From Bovifimicola sp050309585 (lineage in GTDB: Bacteria > Bacillota > Clostridia > Lachnospirales > Lachnospiraceae), in NCBI GenBank assembly GCA_050309585.1, contig JBNRML010000077.1, positions 1-64,000 of the forward strand: 64,000 nucleotides of DNA, in the 5' to 3' direction. This document shows positions 1 through 9,069 of the stretch, piece after piece; within the stretch, counting starts at the first letter, position 1; every line of letters starts with the position of its first letter. The notes beneath the pieces are model-generated. The model had not been told where the DNA came from. It saw only the letters and a program-made list of their open reading frames with translations, and ran no database searches. A program made the position numbers and the translations under genes.

Positions 1-124
1 CAAGCAAAATTTCATAAAACAGGTGTAAAATGCTTGCATTTTTAAGACTGTTTTTGAAATTTTATTTGGCGGATACGCCACACCGACGAAATGCAAAGCA
101 TTTTGGAGGTTGGCTCTGAACAGA
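1..124. repeat. Structured repeat family A, copy 1 (cut by window edge)
   Basis: Matches the inverted copy at 29907-30042 with about one mismatch over its whole visible length. It contains a long hairpin with the loop palindrome ATGCTTGCAT, a second hairpin TGGCGGATACGCCA, a third hairpin (AAATGC/GCATTT) and the terminal sequence TTGGCTCTGAACAG. The left terminal repeat lies outside the window. It ends 4 nt beyond the stop codon of the GH18 gene. No ORF is present. Confidence 0.8.
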
Positions 125-127
125 TAC

Positions 128-1882
128 CTAATTTGTATATTTAATAATTGTATTCCAAGTGCTGTCTGACTCCAAACCAAGTCTCCAGGCCGCAACACCT
201 GCAAGTTTATGAGTTCCGATAAGCTTTAATTTTTCCTCCAACGATTTCTCATTTTCAATCCATATTCTGATTGTCTTATCTCCCTCTGTGTATTCACCAT
301 AATACTGCCCCTGATTGTCTACCCAGGTAGGTTCTACACCGTGACTCTGTAAATTCTTTATGGCAGTATCCATACTAACAGAAGTACATCCAACTACATT
401 TCCATCCTTATCTTCTTCCCATATTCTTGTGTAAAATGGAATTCCACAAATAACCTTTTCAGCAGGAACTCTTGAAACCATATTCTCAATTCCCTCTGTT
501 ACCCAAGGAAGCGATGCTGTAGACCCCGCTCCGGAATCAACTCCCCAATGCTCGTCATAACCCATCATAATCACATAATCTACTATCTCACCCTGCTCCT
601 GAATATTATAATAAAAATTAGAGACTTCAGGAACTTTGTTGTCTACCGACAATACTATTCCGTTTATCCTGCACTTTACTGACAATTCCCTTATAAACTG
701 AATGTAATCATCTGCTATCTCAGGAGCAATATACTCGAAATCCACATTGATACCATCAATGTTATATTCTATAGCTGTGGCTATTAACTGGTTAATTATC
801 TTTTCACGCTTAGAAGTATACGTAAATATCTGTCTGTTATCTGAATCTGCCGACTGGTCATCAACCACAGCCCACACTTCCAATCCTACGAGATGAGCCT
901 TTTCAACATAATTAGACTCCGCATATGAAGTCATATTTCCTTCATTATCAGATAATCTAAACCAGGTAGGTGCAACAACATCCAGTCCCTTAGCCGAAGT
1001 AACTAAATCCACTAACTGATTATTTGATGCCTTTGTGGTAACCATATGCCATCCAAGACTTACTGTACCTTCCTTGGAAATATTTGTGTATTCAGGCTCC
1101 ACAAAATCACTTTGGTATTTCTTAGTTTTTATCTTCTTAAGATTACTTTTTTCAATATATCCAAAATACCCATCTTTAGCACAAACCTTGTACCATTTTT
1201 TTCCCTCTTCCAGAACAATCACTTCTTCTCCGGCTTTAGGCAATTTAACAACATCACTGTGAATACTATTGCTACTGCGAATAACTGCATCCTTCTTTGT
1301 GTTTGCAACTTTAACATCAACTCCAAAACTGTTTGTAATGCAAAGTCGATTTGGATTCTCATAAAAACTATATTCTAAATTTGAAAACTGTTTTACGAAA
1401 TCCAAAGATACATACACATTTGAACCGTTAGCCTTTACGATTGTGTGGTCAAAAGCCTTCTTGACTTTTGTTTCATAATATTCAGCACTTCCTACGTCAG
1501 CACGAATAACATCTTTAGGAGTTGTATATATAAGAATATTTTCATTGTTATCCCAATAAAATCTCTTGTTCAACTCTCTTTTTACTAATTGATAGTCAAC
1601 ATAAATATGACCATCCTCTAATATACCTCGGTCATTAACAAGATTTCCCTGCAAAACTACCGCTATCTGCTTTTCGTCAGCCATGGTCGCTCCTGAAAAA
1701 TCTATTTCATCTCCATTCATCGTATATCCGTCATAAAGCCTGAACATTTTATATAAATTCTCTTTCGAAATATGCTTTTTCGAAGGAGCTTTGTTTCCTA
1801 TACTGTTATTAACCAATAATACTACTATCGCAATAGCAATAACTGCAATTGCAAATACCATAGGCATCGCTTTCTTTTTCAA
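128..1882 (-). CDS. Membrane-anchored/secreted GH18-family glycosidase with SH3 domain
   Basis: A 584-aa cell-surface enzyme probably acting on beta-1,4-linked GlcNAc polymers such as peptidoglycan. Residues 8-25 form one hydrophobic segment (uncleaved anchor or signal peptide). Residues about 60-185 resemble the copper-amine-oxidase-N-type stalk domain common in Firmicute wall proteins. Residues about 190-250 are a bacterial SH3 domain, and 270-584 a GH18 barrel. The GH18 catalytic motif DGxxxDxE is intact (DGINVDFE, residues 376-383, with Glu383 the expected acid). The architecture resembles spore cortex/germination hydrolases (SleL/YaaH) but with an SH3 module instead of LysM, so a wall-remodelling role is inferred. 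RBS AGGAGGATAA precedes the start. It is transcribed alone. Confidence 0.85.
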   Translation of the reverse strand: MKKKAMPMVFAIAVIAIAIVVLLVNNSIGNKAPSKKHISKENLYKMFRLYDGYTMNGDEIDFSGATMADEKQIAVVLQGNLVNDRGILEDGHIYVDYQLVKRELNKRFYWDNNENILIYTTPKDVIRADVGSAEYYETKVKKAFDHTIVKANGSNVYVSLDFVKQFSNLEYSFYENPNRLCITNSFGVDVKVANTKKDAVIRSSNSIHSDVVKLPKAGEEVIVLEEGKKWYKVCAKDGYFGYIEKSNLKKIKTKKYQSDFVEPEYTNISKEGTVSLGWHMVTTKASNNQLVDLVTSAKGLDVVAPTWFRLSDNEGNMTSYAESNYVEKAHLVGLEVWAVVDDQSADSDNRQIFTYTSKREKIINQLIATAIEYNIDGINVDFEYIAPEIADDYIQFIRELSVKCRINGIVLSVDNKVPEVSNFYYNIQEQGEIVDYVIMMGYDEHWGVDSGAGSTASLPWVTEGIENMVSRVPAEKVICGIPFYTRIWEEDKDGNVVGCTSVSMDTAIKNLQSHGVEPTWVDNQGQYYGEYTEGDKTIRIWIENEKSLEEKLKLIGTHKLAGVAAWRLGLESDSTWNTIIKYTN

Positions 1883-2142
1883 TATTTTATCCTCCTGAAA
1901 ATGTCTATTTGTGTAGTATTATATCACTTTTTCTGTTCTTCTACAAATTAATTTTATTCTCCATAATATCCCACGGGAGAACCAGGGCTTTAATCTGTTT
2001 CACACCATCTGTTTCACACTTCAAAAATTCTGATATTCTCCCGCAGGAATAACCTGACATTTTTCTCAAATAACAAACTAATCTTTATTGATGTTTTAGG
2101 TCTCTCTTTTATGCCAGTTTTTTCATGATATATTATCTTGTA

Positions 2143-2883
2143 TTAATAAATAACGTTTAAATTTGATTCTAATACATTTCTTTTTTGCAGTGTTTCCTCA
2201 TCGAAAACCCTTTCAATCAAGTTTGGATCCCAGTTTCCCAATTCAATCACTGCCGAATTCACAGGATAATCCGACACCGCTGGCTCCTGATAATCCTCAA
2301 TATACAGGATTGCGTATATCTTTGTCCCATCATATTTACCTTTATCAACCAACGCACTTGAAATTTTCAAAATTTCTTCCTCATTTACCTGAATAAACAC
2401 AGAATCCTCTACTCGACTAATAATTCTTTTGTGTTCTGCCACAACATAATCTTCCCCATTTGGAAAACTAATTCGTATATCCACTATACTTCCCTCAAGA
2501 ATCTGGTTGTTCAATGATATATCACTATACACCTGCAGTCTTACATCATCTCCATACTTATCCTTTTCAGTCAGCATATCTTCGCACAACACGGTTCCCT
2601 TACTTACATTAATCTTAAGCGTTTTTCCAACCAAATCTTCTTTAGCTGCAAAACTTCGCTTAACATCATTGCAACTTAATTTATACTCCTCTAAATCCTG
2701 TTCTGCAATTATGTCGCCTTTCAACCCATCTCTTGCAAGACCATACACAATCACAAATTTATAATCTGCATTTTCCCTTTCTCCAATGACTTCCCTATCT
2801 TTTTTCTGTAAGTTGTCTTTAGAAATCAGAAATACCACACTAAAAATTCCTGCAGAAATAATAATTCCCAGCAGAAATGCCAT
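2143..2883 (-). CDS. SAF-domain membrane protein, CpaB/RcpC-like
   Basis: A 246-aa protein with an N-terminal transmembrane helix (about residues 2-21) and a SAF fold typical of CpaB/RcpC pilus-assembly proteins: the ARDGLKGDIIAEQDLEEY segment, then the AAKEDLVGKTLKINVSKGT segment. It is the last gene of a kinase / TadZ-like / SAF trio. The nearest strong RBS (GGAGGG) overlaps the upstream stop codon and lies about 30 nt before this ATG. An in-frame ATT at about 2911, adding WQRKKFYI before the helix, has ideal spacing to it, so the true start may be a rare ATT; ATG is kept here. No pilin, secretin or TadA gene is visible nearby, so an orphan Tad-like role is inference. Confidence 0.7.
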   Translation of the reverse strand: MAFLLGIIISAGIFSVVFLISKDNLQKKDREVIGERENADYKFVIVYGLARDGLKGDIIAEQDLEEYKLSCNDVKRSFAAKEDLVGKTLKINVSKGTVLCEDMLTEKDKYGDDVRLQVYSDISLNNQILEGSIVDIRISFPNGEDYVVAEHKRIISRVEDSVFIQVNEEEILKISSALVDKGKYDGTKIYAILYIEDYQEPAVSDYPVNSAVIELGNWDPNLIERVFDEETLQKRNVLESNLNVIY

Positions 2884-2914
2884 AATATAAAATTTCTTTC
2901 TCTGCCAAATAACC

Positions 2915-3502
2915 TTACCCTCCTATTATTTTTTCTAACTCGCCCATCTGACTGCCATTTAACTTAAAAGGCGATATCGCTTGCGGAATAAAATATACCT
3001 TTTCTTTCACATTGTGACTTAAAAGATGCAAATTCTCCTTTTGACTGGGCTCCAATAAAAACTTCCAATTCATACCCTTAACACATTGTCTTTCAAATTC
3101 CATATTAGTCTTAATCAATTTCCAAGCCGCCAAGCTCCCGATAAGAAATTTTTTATCACATAACGAAATCTCAGTACGATATTTTTCATAATTATCTCCA
3201 CAATCAAAAACAATGCACTCATAATCCGAAAGAACATTTGACACAATATCAATATCCGCCCCGGCAAAATATGCAACACGTTTTATATGATATTGTCTCT
3301 TTTCCTCCCCAAAGAATAGCCTGCTAATAAAAAAATAATCATTGTCCTTATTCAAATCAATCACCGCAACCTTTTTTCCACATACAGACCCATAATAATT
3401 CGCAATCATGATTGTAAAAAAGGTGGCACCGACCCCCTGACGAACTCCTGACACTGCTATTTTTATTTTCTGTTTCTCTTCTTTTCTTCTAAATACCACC
3501 AA
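2915..3502 (-). CDS. TadZ/CpaE-like (MinD/ParA superfamily) protein with degenerate P-loop
   Basis: 195 aa. The N-terminus has the shape of a ParA/MinD nucleotide-binding domain: strand, a Walker-A-like GVRQGVGATFF segment near residue 20, then AVIDLNKDND. Both lysines of the deviant Walker A motif (KGGxGKT) are missing, so ATP hydrolysis is doubtful, as in some TadZ proteins. A Walker-B-like CIVFDCGDN follows near residue 95. The start is TTG at 3502 (or GTG at 3499), inside the 3' end of the kinase gene (14-nt overlap), implying translational coupling. The downstream SAF gene has its RBS inside this gene's stop region. Localisation of a pilus/secretion complex is the likely role by context. 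Confidence 0.65.
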   Translation of the reverse strand: MVVFRRKEEKQKIKIAVSGVRQGVGATFFTIMIANYYGSVCGKKVAVIDLNKDNDYFFISRLFFGEEKRQYHIKRVAYFAGADIDIVSNVLSDYECIVFDCGDNYEKYRTEISLCDKKFLIGSLAAWKLIKTNMEFERQCVKGMNWKFLLEPSQKENLHLLSHNVKEKVYFIPQAISPFKLNGSQMGELEKIIGG

Positions 3503-4856
3503 ACTTCATCCTTTTTCCGTTATTAACAATCAACCTTCTGTCAGATTTTGTTCCACAAATTTTACTGTAAAACTCGACACTTTCAGGGTTTAATAAAAAT
3601 GGGTTCTCAAAATATGGCATCTTTTCCATCTTAACTCCCAACAACCTTTCAGTTTTTCTCATACCCTTATTATCTGACAAATTTCCAACACACATAATTC
3701 CTTTTTCTCTAATGCTTTCATCATCACATAAAATATTGTTATACACCTTCATATCAGCAATAACAAAAATAATCTGTCCGTCATCCGGTAATCGCTCTTT
3801 ATCAAAAACACCCATATCATATATCAGTATTTCATCTTTAAATTGACATTCCTGAAAAAAATCTCCCTGATCCTGTGTCATTCTGCATCCGCCGTAATGA
3901 ATAACTCCTTCCCTGAACTCTCCATAATTAAGGGAATACAAAGTTGATACCATAGAATTTAGGGTATTTTTATTTATATACAAAGGGGATAGGTTATTTT
4001 TAGTCAGGTAACGTGTCATCCCTATGGCAAAATGCGTAGCTCCACAATATCGTCGGTTTCCAAACACATAGTACTTTTTAACCTTGGTGACTTTATTTTT
4101 TCCACTCAGAAAGCCCTCAAGATAACTGCGTAACTCCGCAATATTACTGATCCGATGCTCGTGATTTTTTTCCAGACATCCGTCAACAACTCTCAAAAGC
4201 TCTTTACCTCGTACTTCTTGATTTTTCCCATATTTTTGATAAATCTTTTGCAGCAAAACACCAATTCCGTAAACATCTATACACTGGTCTACCACACCAT
4301 TTTCCTTTTGTTCCGGTGCAATATAGGCCCTTGTTCCCATTAAAAACATACCATTTCCATTATCTGTATCAAAATTATTTTCAAACTCACCTATAACAGA
4401 ATTCCCAAAATCAATAAGGTAAATATCTTTTTTACCCACAATTATGTTTTCTGGTTTTATGTCACCATGCACAATTCTGTCATTAAAGTCGTGTGCTAAT
4501 CCGAGGAGTATATCACATACCTTAAGAACAATCTTCACAGCCGACCATATATCATCTGACTCCGCCTTCAAATATTCCGAAAAAGTAATTCCTTCAATAT
4601 ACTCTTCTATTAAATACCAGTGGTTTTCATCCTCTTCAACATCAAATAGTCTGGGTACACCTTTAACAGTAACCTCTGAAAGCACTCTTTTTTCTCTTTC
4701 ATATAAAATCTCGTTTTTTTGGTTTTTATGTATTTTTTTTGCAACCCTAAGGCCACCCAAAACATTATGTCTCACCAAAAAAATTTCCGAAGTACCTCCC
4801 TGTCCTATTTTATCCACAATGCAATATTTGTGACCACTTCCAACAAAAGAACTCAT
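3489..4856 (-). CDS. Hanks-type Ser/Thr protein kinase with C-terminal degenerate P-loop domain
   Basis: 455 aa from the ATG at 4856, chosen for its AGGAGGTGTAAA RBS. The kinase domain covers about residues 8-265: glycine loop GQGGTSEIF, VAIK-type lysine in RVAKK, catalytic loop HGDIKPENI, metal-binding DFGNS, and APE motif APEQ. The usual RD Arg is replaced by Gly (HGD). There is no transmembrane helix or PASTA repeat, so it is cytosolic. Residues about 270-455 form a second domain beginning YVFGNRRYCGATHFAIGMT, which resembles the degenerate Walker A of the gene immediately downstream. Kinase plus ParA-like tail suggests a regulatory subunit for the trio. It has its own promoter at 4896-4924. 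Confidence 0.8.
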   Translation of the reverse strand: MSSFVGSGHKYCIVDKIGQGGTSEIFLVRHNVLGGLRVAKKIHKNQKNEILYEREKRVLSEVTVKGVPRLFDVEEDENHWYLIEEYIEGITFSEYLKAESDDIWSAVKIVLKVCDILLGLAHDFNDRIVHGDIKPENIIVGKKDIYLIDFGNSVIGEFENNFDTDNGNGMFLMGTRAYIAPEQKENGVVDQCIDVYGIGVLLQKIYQKYGKNQEVRGKELLRVVDGCLEKNHEHRISNIAELRSYLEGFLSGKNKVTKVKKYYVFGNRRYCGATHFAIGMTRYLTKNNLSPLYINKNTLNSMVSTLYSLNYGEFREGVIHYGGCRMTQDQGDFFQECQFKDEILIYDMGVFDKERLPDDGQIIFVIADMKVYNNILCDDESIREKGIMCVGNLSDNKGMRKTERLLGVKMEKMPYFENPFLLNPESVEFYSKICGTKSDRRLIVNNGKRMKFGGI

Positions 4857-4895
4857 TTTACACCTCCTTTTAATTTGTTGTGTGTTGTGATACAC

Positions 4896-4924
4896 ATTAT
4901 ACACCACATCATTTTAATTTGCAA
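4896..4924 (-). promoter_or_regulatory. Sigma-70 type promoter for the kinase trio
   Basis: On the minus strand: TTGCAA, 17-bp spacer, TATAAT, ending about 40 nt before the kinase start codon. Confidence 0.7.
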
Positions 4925-4948
4925 CATATTTTTTTTATTTTATTTTTA

Positions 4949-4977
4949 TTTACACAATTGACTGAAAAAGCTATACT
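4949..4977 (+). promoter_or_regulatory. Sigma-70 type promoter for mecA
   Basis: TTTACA, 17-bp spacer, TATACT, 27 nt before the mecA ATG. The RBS GCGGAGG follows. Confidence 0.6.
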
Positions 4978-5004
4978 ATGATGTAGATTATTGCGGAGGT
5001 TTTT

Positions 5005-5796
5005 ATGGAAATAAAGAAAATTAGTGACCAACAATTTAAATGCATAATAACAAAAGAAGATTTAGCAGACAGAAATCTTAAAATAGAAGATCTTGCTTAT
5101 GGCACACCACATACAAAATCCCTTTTCAAGGAGATTACAGACTTTGCTGAGAAAAACATTGGCTTCACCTCAGCCCCTATGCCAATAATGATTGATGCCG
5201 TTCCTATAGAAGGTGATAATATTGAATTAACAGTTACAAAGATTGATGACCCCGAAGAACTGGATACGAGATTTTCACGTTTTTCTCCTGACACTGAAGG
5301 TGAATTCTTCCCGGATAAGTCCCCTTCCGAAGCTGTTCAGGCAAAAGCCAATGAGATATTAAACTTAATCAACACATTTCGTGAAGCACTTTCAGAAACC
5401 ACCGGAATTAACCTTCCACCACTTTCTGAAAGCGAACTGGCAAAGGATGCTTTGAGAGAAAAGAAAACAGAAGCCAAAAAATCTGGGGCAAAACAGTCTA
5501 AAAAGGAATTGATTTTTATTTTTTCCTTTAATGACATTGACCAGATCATTAAGCTCTCCCATGTATTACAGGGCAAATATAACGGTGTGAATTCCCTATA
5601 CATAAAAAATGAAACATATTTCCTCGCAATGGCAAAATCGAACCATACTCCTGAGGAATTCAACCAAATCTGCAATATTATCTGCGAATTTGGTGAAACC
5701 GTAACCCATAAGGATTTTACAGAAACCTATTTAAGGGAGCACGGCGACTTAATCATTGAAAAAAATGCCCTTCAGGAGCTTTGCAATATCCAATAA
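5005..5796 (+). CDS. mecA: MecA-family adaptor protein
   Basis: 263 aa, slightly longer than Bacillus MecA. MecA delivers substrates to the ClpC(P) protease and activates ClpC. The N-terminal substrate-binding part (MEIKKISDQQFKCIITKEDL) is joined by an acidic/lysine-rich linker (about residues 85-165, with a KKTEAKKSGAKQSKKE stretch) to a C-terminal ClpC-binding fold (LIFIFSFNDIDQIIKLSHVL onward). It stands alone, divergent from the kinase trio. No ClpC gene lies in the window, so the target set cannot be inferred. Confidence 0.9.
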   Translation: MEIKKISDQQFKCIITKEDLADRNLKIEDLAYGTPHTKSLFKEITDFAEKNIGFTSAPMPIMIDAVPIEGDNIELTVTKIDDPEELDTRFSRFSPDTEGEFFPDKSPSEAVQAKANEILNLINTFREALSETTGINLPPLSESELAKDALREKKTEAKKSGAKQSKKELIFIFSFNDIDQIIKLSHVLQGKYNGVNSLYIKNETYFLAMAKSNHTPEEFNQICNIICEFGETVTHKDFTETYLREHGDLIIEKNALQELCNIQ

Positions 5797-5802
5797 ATCA
5801 CA

Positions 5803-5844
5803 AAAGCCAGACGACTTCATATCACTATGACTTCGTCTGGCTTA
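5803..5844 (-). terminator. Rho-independent terminator
   Basis: A 10-bp GC-rich stem (AAGCCAGACG/CGTCTGGCTT). Read on the minus strand it is followed by TTTTGTGATTT, so it mainly serves the DUF1858 gene. On the plus strand, after mecA, the stem lacks a U-tract. Confidence 0.65.
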
Positions 5845-5900
5845 AAATGAATAATCCAACTGACTCTTTTATAACCTGTGAATTTCTCTAAGGCTCCAAA

Positions 5901-6104
5901 TTATGCTGTCTCAAGGAATTTATTGATATTTTCAACCAATTCATCAGCATCAATTCCGTGAACCATAGCAGCTTCCTCAAGGCTCTCACCCTGTGCTGAA
6001 GGACATCCAACGCAATGCATTCCTGAGTTCAAGAGAATAGGAATAACTCCTTCATTTATACGGATAATTTCGCCAATCAACATACTCTTTGTAACTTTTG
6101 CCAT
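5901..6104 (-). CDS. DUF1858 domain protein
   Basis: 67 aa, close to the full size of the family. The single domain has the paired-cysteine motif CVGCP at residues 30-34, which in this family is thought to be a redox or metal site, and a helical C-terminus (GIDADELVENINKFLE). DUF1858 domains often sit beside or within hybrid-cluster and iron-sulfur proteins, but nothing of that type adjoins it here. RBS GGAGG is correctly spaced. The biochemical role is not established. Confidence 0.85.
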   Translation of the reverse strand: MAKVTKSMLIGEIIRINEGVIPILLNSGMHCVGCPSAQGESLEEAAMVHGIDADELVENINKFLETA

Positions 6105-6234
6105 ATCTATATACCTCCAAATTTAGTTTTTAAATGTTATTTTCAACAACATTTAGTAATTATATTACATATCTTTTTCCATTGCAACAATGATTATTCT
6201 TAAGCAGCATCTTTATTTCTACACAGCTGCCACC

Positions 6235-7872
6235 TTAAAAATGTATCTCCCTGTCACATACCGACAAAGCCGCCGGTCTGTGGGTTACGATAATGGCGGT
6301 CTTATCCGTCATAGACTTGATATTTTGAAGCACCTTTCTCTCGGTATCCGCATCCAGTGCGGAAGTGGCTTCATCAAGAATCAGTATCGGACTTTCTGAA
6401 AAGACTGCCCTTGCAATGGCTAGGCTCTGCATCTGTCCTTCCGAAAGGCCAAGCCCCCGTTCTCCAAGAATCGTATCTGCCCCCTGGGGCGGCTCACTTA
6501 CAAAATCACAACAGGCCAGATTAAGAGCGTTATTTAACCGCTCCTCATTCCCCTGCTCCTTAAGGTCTGCAAATGCCACCACACTGCGGATGGTTCCACT
6601 CATTAAGTGATTGCCCTGGGGCACATAGGCAAAAAGCCTTTTATAGCTTTCGTCCGGGGTAATGCTGCCTGCCTGCGGCATATATAATCCTAACAAGAGC
6701 TTTAGCACCGTACTCTTGCCACAGCCGGAAGCTCCGGTAAATGCCACAAACTCACCCTTGCGGACAGTCAGTGAATAATCCTTTAGCACTTCATTATCTT
6801 CATCATAGGAAAAATCCACATTGTTCATACAAAGTGCCTCAAAGTGGTTTTCATAGTAATCTTTTACCTGTGATACCGTCAGGAATTTCTTTTTACCCGG
6901 CTTAAATTCTTCCACTTCCATCAGTCTTTCGGCACTGGCTGTCATGGCAAAATACTTTGGCAGATACCCCGTGATATTGGCAAATGGATTTTGTATCTGG
7001 CTGATAAGCTGTAACATCGCCATAAAGGTTCCGTAGGTCATGGTTCCGTTATAAATTCCAAAGGCACCATATACGGCGCCCAATACATACGCCCCATTCA
7101 TGACACCGCCAAATCCGATGTTGCAGATATTTGAAAAATGATTCTTCTTCATTCGGGCCTTTTTGTATTCTGCCATAGCAGCTTCCGCCTGCAAGACACT
7201 TTCCTCTTCCCTGTCAAATGCCTTTACAATCATCAGACTTCCCAGATGCTCCTGCTGAAAGATTCGGACAATGCCGTCCTTTTCCTGCATCCTTTTGTGG
7301 AGCTTCTTTAATCTCTTGCGAAAAGCATATGTCAGAAAAACAAGGAGAATACCGCCCGGCACAAGAATATAGAAAAACTTGGGCACCATCATAAGAATCA
7401 CCACAAGGGCACCTGCCATTCTGGTAATCATTCCTGCCACTCCCGGAACAATGGTAGAAAGTCCTTCCGCTACCACCACCGTATCCGAGGTCAGGCGGTT
7501 CATCCATTCCCCGGAATGAACAGCTGTCACTTCCCCGTAATCCCTCATAAGAAGTTCACGAAAAAGCCTTTTCTTAAAGGCGTTCTCATAGGTTGACTTG
7601 GAAAATTCCTCTAGGAAACATAACACTGCCCGAAGGGCAATCTGCCCCACCACAAGAGATGAGAATAAAATGATATGAAGTAGCATCCCGTTCTTATCGT
7701 GGGCTACGGCAGCATCTATGATACCACGAAGCAAAAGGGCATAAAAAACACTGCTGATACCGAGAAGCATCTGCACCAGCAGTAAAATAACAATATACAA
7801 TTTACCACAACCTGCCACCTCGCTGATGTAGCGAAGTGCTGTGGTCTGACTGTCCTTTTTGTTCTCTTTCAT
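6235..7872 (-). CDS. ABC exporter, fused permease-ATPase
   Basis: 545 aa. Six-helix exporter-type permease (about residues 20-310), then an ATPase domain: Walker A GASGCGKST (380-388), signature LSEGQ (476-480), Walker B ILILDE (496-501), H-loop TH (530-531). All catalytic motifs are intact. There is no C39 peptidase domain, so it would export an already-cleaved or unprocessed substrate. It lies downstream, on the same strand, of a SipW-like peptidase, a PqqD-type protein and an HPr-kinase-like protein, the company kept by lasso-peptide-type exporters. Export of the peptide encoded at 11017-11118 is inferred. The GC content looks higher than in the flanking housekeeping genes, consistent with transfer. 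Confidence 0.85.
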   Translation of the reverse strand: MKENKKDSQTTALRYISEVAGCGKLYIVILLLVQMLLGISSVFYALLLRGIIDAAVAHDKNGMLLHIILFSSLVVGQIALRAVLCFLEEFSKSTYENAFKKRLFRELLMRDYGEVTAVHSGEWMNRLTSDTVVVAEGLSTIVPGVAGMITRMAGALVVILMMVPKFFYILVPGGILLVFLTYAFRKRLKKLHKRMQEKDGIVRIFQQEHLGSLMIVKAFDREEESVLQAEAAMAEYKKARMKKNHFSNICNIGFGGVMNGAYVLGAVYGAFGIYNGTMTYGTFMAMLQLISQIQNPFANITGYLPKYFAMTASAERLMEVEEFKPGKKKFLTVSQVKDYYENHFEALCMNNVDFSYDEDNEVLKDYSLTVRKGEFVAFTGASGCGKSTVLKLLLGLYMPQAGSITPDESYKRLFAYVPQGNHLMSGTIRSVVAFADLKEQGNEERLNNALNLACCDFVSEPPQGADTILGERGLGLSEGQMQSLAIARAVFSESPILILDEATSALDADTERKVLQNIKSMTDKTAIIVTHRPAALSVCDREIHF

Positions 7873-7948
7873 AGTACCCTTAATTCCTGCCTATGTTTCG
7901 CCTATTTTCTGGTTTCTCCTCTTTAACAACAATCTCCTTTGCCAATCG

Positions 7949-8326
7949 CTACTCTTGATGGTCCAATACCCATTTAAGCATATCTTCATACACCAAGCTA
8001 CCATCTGCTACTGCAAGAACCATTTCATATAGTTCTTTTTGTGTATACTGTAACTCAATTCCATTCAAGGCAAAGAATACAAGCATCGCATGAGTTCCAA
8101 TGCGTTTGTTCCCGTCCAACATACAATGATTTTTAATCAAGCCATAACCAAGTCGTGTGCCTTTTGCTTGTATTGTTGGATATAATTCTTCTCCAGCAAA
8201 TGCCTGAAATGGTGTCTCAATGGCTGATTCCAACAAATTAATATCTCTCACACCATCTATGCCACCAGTCTGTCCAACGAGCTGCGAATGGAGCATCAAA
8301 ATTTGCTCTTTGCTCAGTCTTTTCAT
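7949..8326 (-). CDS. doc: Death-on-curing (Doc/Fic-fold) toxin
   Basis: 125 aa. The Fic-fold motif of the Doc subfamily is present as HCMLDGNKR (His67, Gly72-Asn73-Lys74). In phage P1, Doc is a kinase that phosphorylates EF-Tu and stops translation. The start codon overlaps the antitoxin stop codon (ATGA), the classic Phd-Doc coupling. The key His is intact, so the toxin is probably active. The module sits between the exporter and peptidase genes, separating parts of the RiPP-like cluster, and may have been inserted there. Confidence 0.9.
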   Translation of the reverse strand: MKRLSKEQILMLHSQLVGQTGGIDGVRDINLLESAIETPFQAFAGEELYPTIQAKGTRLGYGLIKNHCMLDGNKRIGTHAMLVFFALNGIELQYTQKELYEMVLAVADGSLVYEDMLKWVLDHQE

Positions 8327-8565
8327 TTGGCAAGCACCTCATAAGCCTCTTTGTTCTGTGCAAGTAATCGCTTTGAAATCGCAAGCACATCTTCATCTTT
8401 AGCCACTGCACATTCATCTGCCTTACTAAAATCTATCACCAAATATCTTGGTGCATTATTCTTGAGTATAACAACTGAACCAAGCTCATCTACTAATCTT
8501 GCAACTTTTGAAAAGTTCTGATTTGCTTCTGTAATTGAAACCATTGTGTTTGTATCTACTGTCAT
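8323..8565 (-). CDS. phd: Phd/YefM-family antitoxin
   Basis: 80 aa from the ATG at 8565, chosen because AGGAGGTGTTCAC lies directly upstream; a longer reading would put this RBS inside the gene. The N-terminal Phd/YefM DNA-binding fold is recognisable (MVSITEANQNFSKVARLVDE, then VVILKNNAPRYLVID). The C-terminus is the toxin-neutralising tail. The protein probably represses its own promoter together with Doc. Overlaps doc by 4 nt. Confidence 0.9.
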   Translation of the reverse strand: MTVDTNTMVSITEANQNFSKVARLVDELGSVVILKNNAPRYLVIDFSKADECAVAKDEDVLAISKRLLAQNKEAYEVLAK

Positions 8566-8637
8566 GTGAACACCTCCTTGTATCTTATACACATAGTATA
8601 TCACTATGTCTAGGATAAATTCAACCTATTATAATCA

Positions 8638-9069
8638 TTACTTTGTATGAGAACACTTCAGCCATATTTTCTTTAGCCGTATTCTAATCCGGTATGGCTT
8701 GCACCAGAATAAAACATACAGCTTATAAAGTGTACTGTCTGCCGGATATTTCTTTCCATTCCGTATAAATTCGGTCATCACACCAATGACGGCACCTTTT
8801 GGAATGTTTCTCTCAATCCCGATACAGTTATCTCCAAGAATATCGTAGCCTTTATCGTGTACCCGCACCACCCGGTGAAGTACATAGCTTTCCGGTGGTC
8901 TTTTGTACAGAACCACATCCCATTTCTTACAGGTTTCATACTCACCCACTGCTCTTACGATAAACGCATCCCTGCCCTGTTTCAGCAGTGGCAGCATACT
9001 AGTTCCGGTATTTCTATATATCAGGGTTCCGTATCGTTTCAGATATTCTTCGTAAGTTGTCTTACTCAT
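8638..9069 (-). CDS. S24/S26 peptidase, SipW-like Ser-His type
   Basis: 143 aa from the ATG at 9069 (GGAGC six nt upstream; 8-nt overlap with the PqqD gene). The catalytic Ser is in GTSM (Ser24). The second catalytic position reads YVLHRVV, with His65 where bacterial type I signal peptidases have Lys, as in SipW and ER-type enzymes. GDNCIGIERNI fits the family GDN box. No N-terminal membrane anchor is visible; the C-terminus is basic and partly hydrophobic. Such proteins recur in Firmicute RiPP clusters beside PqqD-type recognition proteins, suggesting leader removal, though that assignment is inference. Confidence 0.8.
   Translation of the reverse strand: MSKTTYEEYLKRYGTLIYRNTGTSMLPLLKQGRDAFIVRAVGEYETCKKWDVVLYKRPPESYVLHRVVRVHDKGYDILGDNCIGIERNIPKGAVIGVMTEFIRNGKKYPADSTLYKLYVLFWCKPYRIRIRLKKIWLKCSHTK

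Noticed and set aside
1941..2060. 39-codon minus-strand ORF between the GH18 and SAF genes
   Set aside because: No RBS and no recognisable motif; possibly a gene remnant but not supportable. The rest of 1883-2142 shows nothing else.
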